This document shows positions 53,021 through 62,865 of a stretch of DNA of 64,000 nt, piece by piece. Each line of letters begins with the position of its first letter. The stretch's first letter is position 1. The stretch is taken from contig NZ_VFIA01000001.1 in the NCBI RefSeq assembly GCF_014282275.1, forward strand, positions 270,860 to 334,859, given 5' to 3'. The DNA comes from Spirosoma utsteinense (GTDB lineage: Bacteria > Bacteroidota > Bacteroidia > Cytophagales > Spirosomataceae). The notes under the pieces were generated by a model. That model did no database searches and was not told where the DNA came from. It saw only the letters and a list, made by a program, of their open reading frames with translations. The position numbers were made by a program, and so were the translations under genes.

Positions 53021-55390
53021 CTATCGTACAATGACCACACGGCCGCGCATAACGGGCTTGTCGGGCAGGGTATGCAGGGTATAGGGATACAGGCCGGTGG
53101 GGAGGTCGATACCGCCCGATCGACCATCGAAAGGCTGATGGTAGCCCTTGTCTGACTGGTAGATGACTTCGCCCCAGCGGTTAAACACAGTCACTGTCGC
53201 CTGCGGAAAAGCCTCGATACCCGATAAGACCCACACGTCATTAAGGCCATCGCTGTTGGGCGAGAAAGCGTCGGGAATCCAGACCCGCTCGTAGACGGTG
53301 ATGTGGACCGTATCGCGGGTCGTACAACCGGTTTCATTTCCTACGGTCAGGGTGTAGGTGATATCGCGGTCGATGGACACTGCGGATGGCGTGGCCATCG
53401 ACGGATTGTCGAGGTAGGTCGGGGGCGACCACTCGAACGTAACCGGGTTGCCTGTGTAGGCGGGGGCCAGGGCCAGGGTGTTTCCCCGGTAGGTAATCAG
53501 ACTGTCGGGTAGCTGGATGGTGGGAATAGGCGCGACTACGGCCACCCGCGACGCGACGGTACCGGCACATTCGGGCGCGGGTTTTACCGTGTAGGTGAGC
53601 GGATGGTTACCGACCCCGGCGCTTCGGGCACTGAATGTATCGTCGATGACGCCCGGCCCGTCAAATTCGCCCCCCGGCGGACTGGCCCGGAGTGTATAAG
53701 CAGGAACATCAGGACCGCACACCCCCGGTATGGAGTCGAAGCGAACCGTCACGGGCGGGACCGGTACGATAACCAGCGGTGTCGAAACGCCCCGGCATCC
53801 ATTTTCATCGATAGCCGTGAGTATGAACGTGCCGCCGGCCGGTGTGCGGTATTGGGCCGTTGTGGCTCCTGCGATAACCTGCCCGTCGCGTTCCCAGATA
53901 TACTGCGTACCACCGCCGGCCAGTAGCGGCAGCGAATCCTGCGGACACAGTCGGTTGATACCCGTGGTCGAGGTAAGGGTTGCCTGTACGGCTGCCGATC
54001 GGGCCAGGCTGAGCGTGTTCGAGGAGACGGTGCAACCCGACCGGGTATAGGTAAGTCCGGCCCGGTAACGGCCTTCCTGCTCCACCCGAACCGAATCCGA
54101 TACCCGACCGGCGAGTAAGACGTCGTTTCGATACCATTGGTACACAACCCCCGTGTCGTTCGTTACCGCCAGATCGACCGTTCCGGTGGTGGCGCATAGA
54201 TGGCCCGTTTCACCTAATGTGGCTTCCTGTCCCACCACACGGACCGTTATCGTTTGCGAATTGCCGACTTTACTACATGCCTTTTTAGGGGACACTAAAA
54301 CGGTGTAGTCGCCAGACTCACGAACGGTCAGGGTCGATCCGTTGGCATTGGGCAGGTTGACGCCATCCCGACGCCACTGGTAATTCCAGCTTGTGTCGAG
54401 GGTGGCCTGAACCCGGGCCGAATCGCCGTAACACAGGTCAACCGTACGCAGGTCCGTTGGCCGGTTCATAACCTGAATAGCCGGGTTGGGCGTGGTGGTG
54501 GGCGGGCAGTCGACGACCAGAAACTGAAAATCCCGCCTGACTTCCCCTAGTTTAACCCCATTTCGATATTCCTCTACTTTAACGGCAAATACGAATAAGC
54601 CCAATTGCGTCGCTGTAACCGACAACTGGCCGGTCTTACTGTCGATGGTCAGGGCCGGACTGCCCGGGATCGCGTTGGAAGCGCCATAACCCGGCTGCCA
54701 GACAACGTCGGGGTAGGGCCCCGGTGAGGTAGTCGGGGTACGGCCCGTGTTCTTCTGGTCCAGGGGTGTCACCATCGAATAGCGCAGTTCATCGCCGTCG
54801 GGGTCCGTGCCGCCGAAAGGAAAAGAAAATGGCTCATTTACGCACACATACTCGCCGTTGATGGGCGGAAAGCGGGGCGATGAGTAGGGGATGGCTAGAC
54901 CATTTTGCTGGAGGGCCGGGAAGGCCAGGTAAAAGGTAAAACCCGTCAGGAGCGGATTGACCAGGTTATCGATACCCGCGTTGCGGTTCCGGGTCTGGTA
55001 GGAAATATAATAGCCCTGCGGGTCGCTGTAGGTGGCCGGGTCGAGTTGTAGATCTGCTTCGAAGGTAGCCACGACAAATTTCAGGTTGCGCAGTTCCGCG
55101 CAGAACTCGTTGGCATAAATAACGTTCTCACGCTGACCTGTTTCGCGCACCTGAAACGTAAGCATCTGTTGGTTATCCCGTTGGCGAAAAATGCCCAGCG
55201 GCCCGCCACTCTGCTGATCGGCCCGTCGGCCCGCTTCGAAATAATTAGTGACAATGATCCGGTATTGGCCCGGCCGGTTGCCCACCGCACGCATTTCCAG
55301 CTGGCCGCCCACCTGGTGCGTTGCCAGCACCGGCACCGAGGTCAGCAGCAGGATGAGCACTACGAACATACGAAGGGTAGTGGTAGGCAT
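53021..55390 (-). CDS. Large cell-surface protein with T9SS type B sorting domain
   Basis: A 789-residue protein with a signal peptide (about 1-23, ending VLATHQ). Several Ig/PKD-like repeats follow (about 100-670; for example ATLDTSWNYQWRRDGVNLPNANGSTLTVRESGDYTVLV). The C-terminal 90 residues are the gliding-motility/CHU_C type B sorting domain: VWIPDAFSPNSDGLNDVWVLSG, VTVFNRWGEVIYQS, GGIDLPTGLYPY. It is expected to be exported by T9SS and displayed or released at the surface, perhaps as an adhesin. Confidence 0.88.
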   Translation of the reverse strand: MPTTTLRMFVVLILLLTSVPVLATHQVGGQLEMRAVGNRPGQYRIIVTNYFEAGRRADQQSGGPLGIFRQRDNQQMLTFQVRETGQRENVIYANEFCAELRNLKFVVATFEADLQLDPATYSDPQGYYISYQTRNRNAGIDNLVNPLLTGFTFYLAFPALQQNGLAIPYSSPRFPPINGEYVCVNEPFSFPFGGTDPDGDELRYSMVTPLDQKNTGRTPTTSPGPYPDVVWQPGYGASNAIPGSPALTIDSKTGQLSVTATQLGLFVFAVKVEEYRNGVKLGEVRRDFQFLVVDCPPTTTPNPAIQVMNRPTDLRTVDLCYGDSARVQATLDTSWNYQWRRDGVNLPNANGSTLTVRESGDYTVLVSPKKACSKVGNSQTITVRVVGQEATLGETGHLCATTGTVDLAVTNDTGVVYQWYRNDVLLAGRVSDSVRVEQEGRYRAGLTYTRSGCTVSSNTLSLARSAAVQATLTSTTGINRLCPQDSLPLLAGGGTQYIWERDGQVIAGATTAQYRTPAGGTFILTAIDENGCRGVSTPLVIVPVPPVTVRFDSIPGVCGPDVPAYTLRASPPGGEFDGPGVIDDTFSARSAGVGNHPLTYTVKPAPECAGTVASRVAVVAPIPTIQLPDSLITYRGNTLALAPAYTGNPVTFEWSPPTYLDNPSMATPSAVSIDRDITYTLTVGNETGCTTRDTVHITVYERVWIPDAFSPNSDGLNDVWVLSGIEAFPQATVTVFNRWGEVIYQSDKGYHQPFDGRSGGIDLPTGLYPYTLHTLPDKPVMRGRVVIVR

Positions 55391-55732
55391 AGGGCAGGCT
55401 AGCAGAAAACGGTTGTGCTAAAACGAAGATTTCATAGCAATTTATCATTAATAGTTTTTGTTATATAGATTTAGCGGGATAAAATAACAGACCAGCCGAC
55501 ACGCGGGCTAAGCAATTGGGCCAGGGCCCCTGACCGGTAAGAGCCCCTGCTGTTGTCTGACGGGCCAATACCGGTTAACCGGCCTTGGCCACAATAAACC
55601 GTGCCGGAAAAAAATAAGGAGCGTAGTTGGTTGACTGTTACTTTCTTACCGACTATCGCTAATTTTTTTCGCGATTTCCTTTTAAAACTTGCGTACCTTT
55701 ATGCCCCGTAACGACCTAAACAGGTTTCAATC
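55391..55732. other. Region before pyrG
   Basis: About 340 bp between the divergent surface-protein gene and pyrG, with no gene. A TACCTTTA at 55694-55701 is one base from the -7 consensus and could be the pyrG promoter. I see no -33 TTG at the usual spacing. Confidence 0.45.
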
Positions 55733-57439
55733 ATGGCGGCTACGGGACCCAAATCAGCAAAATACATCTTCGTCACAGGCGGAGTCACTTCATCACTTGG
55801 CAAAGGCATTATTGCCTCTTCATTAGCCAAACTCCTTCAGGCACGGGGCCTTACGGTAACTATCCAGAAGTTCGATCCGTACATTAACATCGACCCTGGC
55901 ACACTCAATCCGTATGAACACGGTGAATGCTACGTTACCGACGACGGCGCTGAAACCGATCTTGACCTGGGTCACTACGAGCGGTTCCTGAACCGCCCGA
56001 CTTCGCAGGCCAACAACATCACTACCGGGCGTATCTACAACAACGTGATCACCCGCGAACGGCGGGGGGATTTTCTGGGGAAAACGGTACAGGTAGTTCC
56101 GCACATCACCGACGAAATCAAACGCAACATCCGGCTCCTGGGCAACACCGGGGAGTACGACATCGTCATCACCGAGATTGGCGGCTGTGTAGGCGACATC
56201 GAATCGCTGCCGTTTGTGGAGGCCGTTCGGCAGCTGAAATTCGAACTGGGGGAGAAAGATACACTCGTTATTCACCTGACGCTGGTGCCGTACCTGCAGT
56301 CGGCGGGTGAGTTGAAAACAAAACCCACGCAGCACTCCGTGCGGATGCTGCTCGAAAACGGCGTGCAGCCCGATATCATCGCCTGCCGTACCGAACACCC
56401 GCTGCCGCAGGACATCCGCCGAAAAATTGCGCAGTTCTGTAACGTGCAGGTTGCTTCGGTTATCGAAGCCATCGATGCCGAAACGATTTACGACGTGCCC
56501 CTGCTGATGCAGAAGGAGCGTCTCGATCAACGGGCTTTATACATGCTCGATCTCTACAACGACAAAGACGCGGATCTGGATGCCTGGAAAGCATTCCTGG
56601 GGCGGCTCAAGAATCCCGGCGAAACGGTCACGATTGGGTTGGTGGGTAAATATGTCGAACTGCACGATGCCTATAAATCAATCGCTGAGTCGTTCATTCA
56701 TGCCGGTGCCACCAACGAGTGCAAGGTGAAGCTGGAATGGATTCAGTCCGAAACGCTGGCCGACGAACATCACTGCACCGAGGTACTGCGCGAACTGGAC
56801 GGGGTGCTGGTAGCCCCCGGATTTGGCGAGCGGGGTATAGAAGGCAAGATCAATGCTGTTCGCTACGTTCGGGAAAACGGCATTCCTTTCCTTGGTATAT
56901 GCCTGGGGATGCAGATGGCCGTTATCGAGTATGCCCGTAACGTGATGGGTATCGAGGATGCCCACTCGACGGAAATGGAGCCCCATACGCCCAATCCGGT
57001 CATCAGCATGATGGAAGCGCAGAAAACCGTTACCGATAAGGGGGGGACGATGCGACTGGGGGCATACGCCTGTAAGCTTAAGCGCGACTCGAAAGCGCAC
57101 CAGGTTTACGGTAAGAACCAGGTCAGTGAGCGCCATCGCCATCGCTACGAGTTCAACAACGATTACCTGGAGCGCTTCGAGCGCGCCGGTATGCGCCCAA
57201 CGGGCATCAACCCCGAGACAGGTCTGGTTGAAATCGTTGAACTGACCAATCACCCCTGGTTCATGGGCGTACAGTTCCACCCCGAATTGAAAAGTACCGT
57301 CATGAATCCGCATCCGCTGTTTGTTCAGTTCGTTCGGGCTACCCTGGCCTACAGCCAGCAGAAACGCACGGCGCCCATGCCCGAATCCACCGCCGGTACA
57401 CCGGAGCGGACGGTAGAAACCGCCGAGGTGGTTGGTTAA
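55733..57439 (+). CDS. pyrG: CTP synthase
   Basis: A 568-residue enzyme making CTP from UTP, ATP and glutamine. The amidoligase half starts KYIFVTGGVTSSLGKGIIASSL and includes FDPYINIDPGTLNPYEHGECYVTDDGAETDLDLGHYERF. The glutaminase half has the nucleophile Cys390 in FLGICLGMQMAV and FHPELKS near the C-terminus. An unusual C-terminal tail (KRTAPMPESTAGTPERTVETAEVVG) extends beyond the typical end. A full promoter for yidC begins at its last codons. Confidence 0.98.
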   Translation: MAATGPKSAKYIFVTGGVTSSLGKGIIASSLAKLLQARGLTVTIQKFDPYINIDPGTLNPYEHGECYVTDDGAETDLDLGHYERFLNRPTSQANNITTGRIYNNVITRERRGDFLGKTVQVVPHITDEIKRNIRLLGNTGEYDIVITEIGGCVGDIESLPFVEAVRQLKFELGEKDTLVIHLTLVPYLQSAGELKTKPTQHSVRMLLENGVQPDIIACRTEHPLPQDIRRKIAQFCNVQVASVIEAIDAETIYDVPLLMQKERLDQRALYMLDLYNDKDADLDAWKAFLGRLKNPGETVTIGLVGKYVELHDAYKSIAESFIHAGATNECKVKLEWIQSETLADEHHCTEVLRELDGVLVAPGFGERGIEGKINAVRYVRENGIPFLGICLGMQMAVIEYARNVMGIEDAHSTEMEPHTPNPVISMMEAQKTVTDKGGTMRLGAYACKLKRDSKAHQVYGKNQVSERHRHRYEFNNDYLERFERAGMRPTGINPETGLVEIVELTNHPWFMGVQFHPELKSTVMNPHPLFVQFVRATLAYSQQKRTAPMPESTAGTPERTVETAEVVG

Positions 57440-57462
57440 GCGCTCGGATTGGCGTAATTTTG
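57432..57462 (+). promoter_or_regulatory. Promoter for yidC
   Basis: TTG (57432-57434), exactly 20 nt, then TAATTTTG (57455-57462), the full Bacteroidota -33/-7 pattern, partly inside the end of pyrG. The transcript would begin near 57466, about 110 nt before the yidC ATG, and includes the inverted repeat at 57487-57549. Confidence 0.7.
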
Positions 57463-57486
57463 CAGGAAATTAGTCTGCCCGTCGAT

Positions 57487-57549
57487 GGGTTGGTCAGTCT
57501 GTGAGCCGGGTGTGTCAACGAACGTACCCCCGCATAGACTGACTAACCC
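57487..57549. repeat. Inverted repeat in the yidC leader
   Basis: Arms 57487-57503 and 57533-57549 are complementary over 15 of 17 positions (GGGTTGGTCAGTCTGTG-type). The flank to about 57574 repeats CTGACAGACTTAC-like words similar in style to the repeat at 41642-41752. Confidence 0.65.
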
Positions 57550-57578
57550 GCTGGCTGACAGACTTACTAACTTACCTA

Positions 57579-59459
57579 ATGGATCGTAATCAGATTATTG
57601 GCATTGTCCTGATATTGGCAATGCTGGTTGGCTACCAGTTACTGGTGCCAAAACCCGCGCCGGAGAAGGAGCCCGCTCAAACCACCCAAACTACCCGACC
57701 GTCGAATACGTCCGGGGTTACGGCCCCCGTGGGGTCAGCCTCGAGTGCTGTTGCAAGTACCTCAGCGGGACAGCCGCTCGACTCGGCCGCAGCCAAAGCA
57801 AAATACGGCGAATTCTCATCCGTAGCGGTGGGCCAGTCCCGTGACATTGTCGTTGAAAATAAGGACATGAAAGTAACCTTCAGCACCCAGGGTGGGCGCG
57901 TGAAGGAAGTCATCCTTAAGAAGTATAAAACCTACGACCAGAAGCCGCTGGTGCTGATCGATGCGGAAACCAGCCAGACCGCCCTCGAGCTACCCACCAG
58001 TCGGGGCAAAGTTGATCTGCACAAGCTCTATTACCAGACGACCGCCCAGAGCGGCACCGTGAGCGGGCAGTCGCAGTCGATTGTGTTCCGGGCCGAGATC
58101 GCACCGGGGCAGTCGGTGGAGCAGGTATATGCCATACCCGCCGATGGTTACGTGATGGACTACGATCTTAAACTCAACGGGCTCACCAACCTCGTTGGGA
58201 ACGATAACATCCGGTTCCTGTGGATGGACCAGATGCAGCAATACGAGAACGACTTCAAGAACAACCGGATGGCCGCTACCATCAACTACCTCACCGCTGA
58301 CGAGAACTTCGATAAATTAAAAGAAAGTGAGTCGAGCGAGGAAGCCACCATTGAGGAACCCGTTCAGTGGTTCACCATCAAGCACAAATACTTTCTGGCG
58401 GGGTTTGTTGCAAAAAACGCCCCCCTGCAAAAAGCGAGTTTCAAAGCACTCGTTAATCCTGACGTAGCCGACGTGGTCAAGACCGCCATTGCCGATGTGT
58501 CGCTGCCGATGGCCGATGTGAAGGCTGGCAAAGGAAACTACAAGTTCTACTACGGCCCCAACGATTTCCAGCTACTGGGTGATGTAGCTCCTGAGTTCGA
58601 CCAGAACGTGTACCTGGGTTACTCCGTACTGAAGCCGATCAACAAGTACTTCTTTGTCCCCGTATTTAACTTTCTGGAGAAATTCATCAGCAACTACGGC
58701 TTGCTGATCATTGCGCTGGTTGTATTTGTCAAGCTCGTCTTAACCCCGTTGACGTATAAGTCATACATCAGTATGGCTAAAATGCGGGTATTACAACCGG
58801 AGTTGAATGAAATGAAGGAGCGAGTGGGCGACGACATGGCCAAGCAGCAGTCGGAGCAGATGAAACTCTACCAGGAAGTAGGGGTAAGTCCGCTCAACGG
58901 GTGTATACCCGTGCTGGCCACCATGCCGATCCTGTTCTCGCTGTTCATGCTCTTCCCGAACCTGATCGAACTGCGGCAGAAACCATTTTTGTGGGCCAGC
59001 GATCTCTCGACCTACGACGCATTCATCACGTTCCCGGCCATTCCGTTCGTGGGCAGCCACCTGAGTTTGTTTACGGTACTGATGACGGCTTCGTCCATTG
59101 CGTTTGCGTATTACAATAACCAGACGACCCCCACGCAGCCCGGCCCGGTAAATATGAAAGCCCTGAGCTACGTGTTCCCGCTGATGTTCATGTTCGTGCT
59201 GAACTCATACCCCGCTGGCCTGACGTTTTATTATTTCGTGTCCAACGTGGTAACGATTGCCCAGCAGCAACTGATCCGCCGGTTTGTCGATGAAGACAAA
59301 CTGAAAGCAGTACTGGACGAAAACCGGCGCAAGAATGCATCCGGTCAGGGTAAGAAACCGGGCGGCTTTCAGGCGATGCTGCAGAAACAGCTGGCAGCGG
59401 CCGACGAAGCCCGGAAATTGGCCGATGAGGCCAGCCGAAAAGCAAAACAAAAGAAATAA
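57579..59459 (+). CDS. yidC: Membrane protein insertase YidC
   Basis: A 626-residue protein. An N-terminal helix (NQIIGIVLILAMLVGYQLL) is followed by a Ser/Thr/Pro-rich linker and the large periplasmic beta domain (about 80-350). The conserved five-helix core then follows: LIIALVVFVKLVLTPLTYKSYISMAKMRVLQPELNEMKER and GCIPVLATMPILFSLFMLFP. SYVFPLMFMFVLNSYPAGLTFYYFVSN completes the core, and the tail is Lys/Ala-rich. YidC inserts inner-membrane proteins alone or with SecYEG. A terminator follows. Confidence 0.97.
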   Translation: MDRNQIIGIVLILAMLVGYQLLVPKPAPEKEPAQTTQTTRPSNTSGVTAPVGSASSAVASTSAGQPLDSAAAKAKYGEFSSVAVGQSRDIVVENKDMKVTFSTQGGRVKEVILKKYKTYDQKPLVLIDAETSQTALELPTSRGKVDLHKLYYQTTAQSGTVSGQSQSIVFRAEIAPGQSVEQVYAIPADGYVMDYDLKLNGLTNLVGNDNIRFLWMDQMQQYENDFKNNRMAATINYLTADENFDKLKESESSEEATIEEPVQWFTIKHKYFLAGFVAKNAPLQKASFKALVNPDVADVVKTAIADVSLPMADVKAGKGNYKFYYGPNDFQLLGDVAPEFDQNVYLGYSVLKPINKYFFVPVFNFLEKFISNYGLLIIALVVFVKLVLTPLTYKSYISMAKMRVLQPELNEMKERVGDDMAKQQSEQMKLYQEVGVSPLNGCIPVLATMPILFSLFMLFPNLIELRQKPFLWASDLSTYDAFITFPAIPFVGSHLSLFTVLMTASSIAFAYYNNQTTPTQPGPVNMKALSYVFPLMFMFVLNSYPAGLTFYYFVSNVVTIAQQQLIRRFVDEDKLKAVLDENRRKNASGQGKKPGGFQAMLQKQLAAADEARKLADEASRKAKQKK

Positions 59460-59550
59460 TCGTTTCGGGATGGTGTGTGCTGATACGAACAGACATGTTG
59501 CTAACGTATACGTGCCGGTTACATCATTCTATACACTACCTATTTAGTCA

Positions 59551-59580
59551 ACAAAAGCAACGCGACGGCGTTGCTTTTGT
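59551..59580 (+). terminator. Terminator after yidC
   Basis: A perfect 13-bp stem (ACAAAAGCAACGC/GCGTTGCTTTTGT) with a GACG loop. A TTG inside it opens the frame of the next gene, but the real start is the ATG at 59604. Confidence 0.75.
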
Positions 59581-59603
59581 GCATTAACCCAACCGAGCAG
59601 ATC

Positions 59604-61394
59604 ATGAATACAACCTTCCGTTGGTACCGCTTATCCCTGACAGGCTGGCTCGTGGTAGCCTGTTTTCTGACGGTCAACGCCCAGGTGTCGGTGGAGGCTC
59701 AGAAACGGTACAAAGAAGCCATCCGACTGATACAGACCGGGAGCTACGACAGGGCTAAGAATGAACTGAATCCGATCATTCAGCGCACCGGGCCCTTGGC
59801 TCCCTATGCCAGTTACTATGTTGCGCTGGCGGATTTTCGCCAGAAAAACTTCAGCCAGTCACGGCTCATGCTGAAACAACTGGTGACGCGTTTCCCCAAC
59901 TGGCAGAAGATCGACGATGCGCAGTACCTGCTGGCGGCCGTTTGTATGGAGATGGGAGAGTATGAAGATGGTCTGGCAGCGCTCAAACCAATCGGTACGC
60001 CAGCCCTCCGGACAGAAGGGGTTAAACTGGAGCAGAACTTCATGGGGCGACTGACGGATCTGAACCGGTTGAAACGAATCAACCGCGACTATCCTGACGA
60101 TAAACCTGTGGCACTGGCGCTGATCGATCTGATTCAGCGTACCGCCACCGACAAAGACGATCTGGAGCTTTCCGACCGGCTGACCAACCAGTTCGGTGTC
60201 CCCGTTTCGGTTGCAGGCCGTCCTGTGTCGCCTGTCTCATCTGGTACCACGACTTCGGCCAACCGCCCGACAACCCGCCCAAACCGCGCCAAAGGGTACT
60301 ACAACGTGGCGGTGATGTTTCCGTTTCGCCTGGACGAATTCGATGCCGACAAGCGAGGGCGTTCCAACCAGTACGCCTATGACCTGTATGAGGGGATGAA
60401 AATGGCCAGGGCGAAGCTTCAGGAGGAAGGAATTACAGTAAACCTGTTTGCCTATGATGTTGAGAACGATCCCAATAAAACCCTGGAACTGGTCAACAGT
60501 CCCGGCTTTGCGCAAACGGATCTGATTATCGGGCCGCTATACGTAGAGCCGAACCGAATTGCATCGGCTTTTGCCAACCAGAACAACATATTGCTTGTCA
60601 ATCCGATTGCGACCGGTAGCGAACTGGTCGCCAGCCAGCCCATGTCGTTTCTGGCCCAGCCATCGCTGAACGAGCAGGCCCGGCGCGCAGCCGAACAGGC
60701 CCGGAGTCTGATAGGCGGGGGTGCCCGACGGGTAGCGATCTACTTTGGTACGTCGCGCAAGGATTCCCTGCTGGCAGCCGCTTACCAGGCCGAGCTGAAA
60801 CAGCAGAACTACCAGATACTTGATTTCAAGAGACTAAGCGGTACCGCGCAGGCAATGGCCGAGGCCATGCGCTTCGATGGGAAAATGACTACCGTCGGGT
60901 CGGTTTCGGCGGTGCCGACAACGCCAGTGCCGATCACGGTGAGCCATGTTTTCTTTGCCAGTAGCAACGATGACGATGGTGCCCGGATGCTGGATGCCCT
61001 GAGTCGCCGACGGGTTTCGGCCCCACTGATCGCTACGGCCAGCGCCTTCGATTACTACCGCAACCCGATGTCGACCTTTACGCGCTGGGAGCTGTATCTC
61101 CTCTATCCGGACTATATCGACACCATGCGCGAGCCCGTCATGGCGTTCCAGGAACAGTATATTGCCAAACGGAACACGATTCCATCGGTGTTCGCCGGGG
61201 AAGGGTACGATATGCTGCTGTTCTTCGGGCGGCAGATGGCTAAAAACGGGGTTCCGTTCCGTAGTCGAACCGCCCTGCGTACCGATCCCGAGGGCGATTA
61301 TGTTCTGTCGGGCTTCGATTATACAGAAAGTAACGAAAACCAGGTCGTTCCCATCGTGAAGTACGAAGACGGCCGATTTATCAAAATAAACTAG
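59604..61394 (+). CDS. TPR and periplasmic-binding-protein-like lipoprotein/exported protein
   Basis: A 596-residue protein from the ATG at 59604, with a signal peptide ending TVNAQ. Residues about 25-190 are TPR-like helices (RYKEAIRLIQTGSYDRAKNELNPIIQR; YYVALADFRQKNFSQSRLML). About 225-596 form a type 1 periplasmic binding protein (Leu/Ile/Val-binding, LpoA-like) fold, starting GYYNVAVMFPFRLDEFDADKRG. The architecture recalls penicillin-binding-protein activators (LpoA) or amino-acid ABC solute-binding proteins; I cannot decide between them. No permease genes are adjacent, which favours a LpoA-type role. Confidence 0.75.
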   Translation: MNTTFRWYRLSLTGWLVVACFLTVNAQVSVEAQKRYKEAIRLIQTGSYDRAKNELNPIIQRTGPLAPYASYYVALADFRQKNFSQSRLMLKQLVTRFPNWQKIDDAQYLLAAVCMEMGEYEDGLAALKPIGTPALRTEGVKLEQNFMGRLTDLNRLKRINRDYPDDKPVALALIDLIQRTATDKDDLELSDRLTNQFGVPVSVAGRPVSPVSSGTTTSANRPTTRPNRAKGYYNVAVMFPFRLDEFDADKRGRSNQYAYDLYEGMKMARAKLQEEGITVNLFAYDVENDPNKTLELVNSPGFAQTDLIIGPLYVEPNRIASAFANQNNILLVNPIATGSELVASQPMSFLAQPSLNEQARRAAEQARSLIGGGARRVAIYFGTSRKDSLLAAAYQAELKQQNYQILDFKRLSGTAQAMAEAMRFDGKMTTVGSVSAVPTTPVPITVSHVFFASSNDDDGARMLDALSRRRVSAPLIATASAFDYYRNPMSTFTRWELYLLYPDYIDTMREPVMAFQEQYIAKRNTIPSVFAGEGYDMLLFFGRQMAKNGVPFRSRTALRTDPEGDYVLSGFDYTESNENQVVPIVKYEDGRFIKIN

Positions 61395-61494
61395 CGTGGC
61401 GGCACCATCCGGTTCGGCTCACGGGTCACGGCTTTTTTAATAAAATGACTGACGCCTGTGAGACAAACCGGTTGCGTCACTACCCACTATACGA

Positions 61495-62778
61495 ATGACA
61501 ACCAGCGAACAACTTTTCGAGAAGGCTAAGACAATTATACCCGGCGGGGTCAATTCTCCGGTACGGGCATTCCGGTCAGTAGGGGGTACCCCCTTGTTCA
61601 TTAAATCGGCCAAAGGCCCGTACGTCTATGATGAAGATGGTAATCGCTATGTCGAGCTGATCAATTCCTGGGGTCCCATGATCCTGGGCCATGCGTTCGA
61701 GCCCGTTGAAAAAGCCGTACGGGACGCCATCCAGCATTCATTTTCATTCGGTGCGCCAACCCGCAAGGAGGTAGAAATGGCCGAGTTGATCATCAGCATG
61801 GTACCGTCGGTGGAGAAGGTGCGGATGGTCAACTCCGGTACCGAAGCCACGATGGCGGCAATACGGGTGGCCCGTGGCTTTACGGGCCGCGACAAGATGA
61901 TCAAGTTCGAAGGCTGCTACCACGGCCACGGCGACTCGTTTCTGATTGCGGCCGGCAGCGGGGCCATGACGATGGGAATTCCCGATTCGCCCGGCGTGAC
62001 CAAAGCGACGGCGGCCGATACGCTGACAGCGCCCTATAACGATCTGGCGGCTGTAGAACGGCTATTCGATTCGAACCACAATCAGATCGCTGCGGTGATC
62101 CTGGAGCCTGTAGTAGGTAATATGGGTTGTGTATTGCCTGAGCCGGGTTTCCTGGAAGGGGTGCGGGACTTATGTACCAGCCATGGAGCGGTTCTGATCT
62201 TCGATGAGGTAATGACGGGTTTCCGGCTCGCCAAAGGCGGGGCGCAGGAACGGTTCGGGATCACCCCCGATCTGACGACGATGGGCAAGATCATCGGGGG
62301 CGGTATGCCCGTTGGTGCCTATGGTGGCCGGGCCGAGATCATGGATATCGTCGCGCCTGCTGGTCCGGTTTATCAGGCGGGTACGCTGTCGGGCAACCCC
62401 ATAGCCATGTCGGCAGGTCTGGCGATGCTGCATCACCTGAACGATCATCCCGACGTGTATACGCGTTTGGATGAGGTTGGGGGTAGACTAGCCGCCGGAT
62501 TCCGGGAAGGATTCGTTAAGGCAGGCCTGAACTTCACCATCAACCAGATTGGCTCCATGTTCACGCCGTTTATGACCGAACGGACCGTTACGAACTTCAG
62601 CGACGCCAAAACCTGCGACGTGTCTATGTTCGGTCGGTATTTCCATGCCATGCTCAAGCGGGGTGTTTATCTGGCCCCGTCGCAGTTCGAAAGCCTGTTC
62701 GTGTCCGTAGCCCTGACCGACGAGCTGATCGGGCAGGTTATCCAGGCCCATGCCGAAAGCCTGACCGAAGCGATTTGA
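61495..62778 (+). CDS. hemL: Glutamate-1-semialdehyde 2,1-aminomutase
   Basis: A 427-residue PLP enzyme of tetrapyrrole synthesis that converts glutamate-1-semialdehyde to 5-aminolevulinate. AKTIIPGGVNSPVRAFRSVGG, MVNSGTEATMAAIRVARGFTGRDKMIKFEGCYHGHGDSF, LIFDEVMTGFRLAKGG and the PLP lysine in TTMGKIIGGGMPVGAYGG (Lys265) match HemL. It supports the C5 route to haem in this organism, in line with hemF at 40.7 kb. It precedes a glycosyltransferase gene by 87 nt. Confidence 0.96.
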   Translation: MTTSEQLFEKAKTIIPGGVNSPVRAFRSVGGTPLFIKSAKGPYVYDEDGNRYVELINSWGPMILGHAFEPVEKAVRDAIQHSFSFGAPTRKEVEMAELIISMVPSVEKVRMVNSGTEATMAAIRVARGFTGRDKMIKFEGCYHGHGDSFLIAAGSGAMTMGIPDSPGVTKATAADTLTAPYNDLAAVERLFDSNHNQIAAVILEPVVGNMGCVLPEPGFLEGVRDLCTSHGAVLIFDEVMTGFRLAKGGAQERFGITPDLTTMGKIIGGGMPVGAYGGRAEIMDIVAPAGPVYQAGTLSGNPIAMSAGLAMLHHLNDHPDVYTRLDEVGGRLAAGFREGFVKAGLNFTINQIGSMFTPFMTERTVTNFSDAKTCDVSMFGRYFHAMLKRGVYLAPSQFESLFVSVALTDELIGQVIQAHAESLTEAI

Positions 62779-62865
62779 TTTTTTTAGACAGGAATACAGG
62801 ATTTTCTTTCCCGGATGAATTGATAACCCGCCAGCGAGTCCTGTAGTCCCGTAATTCCGTCCGAT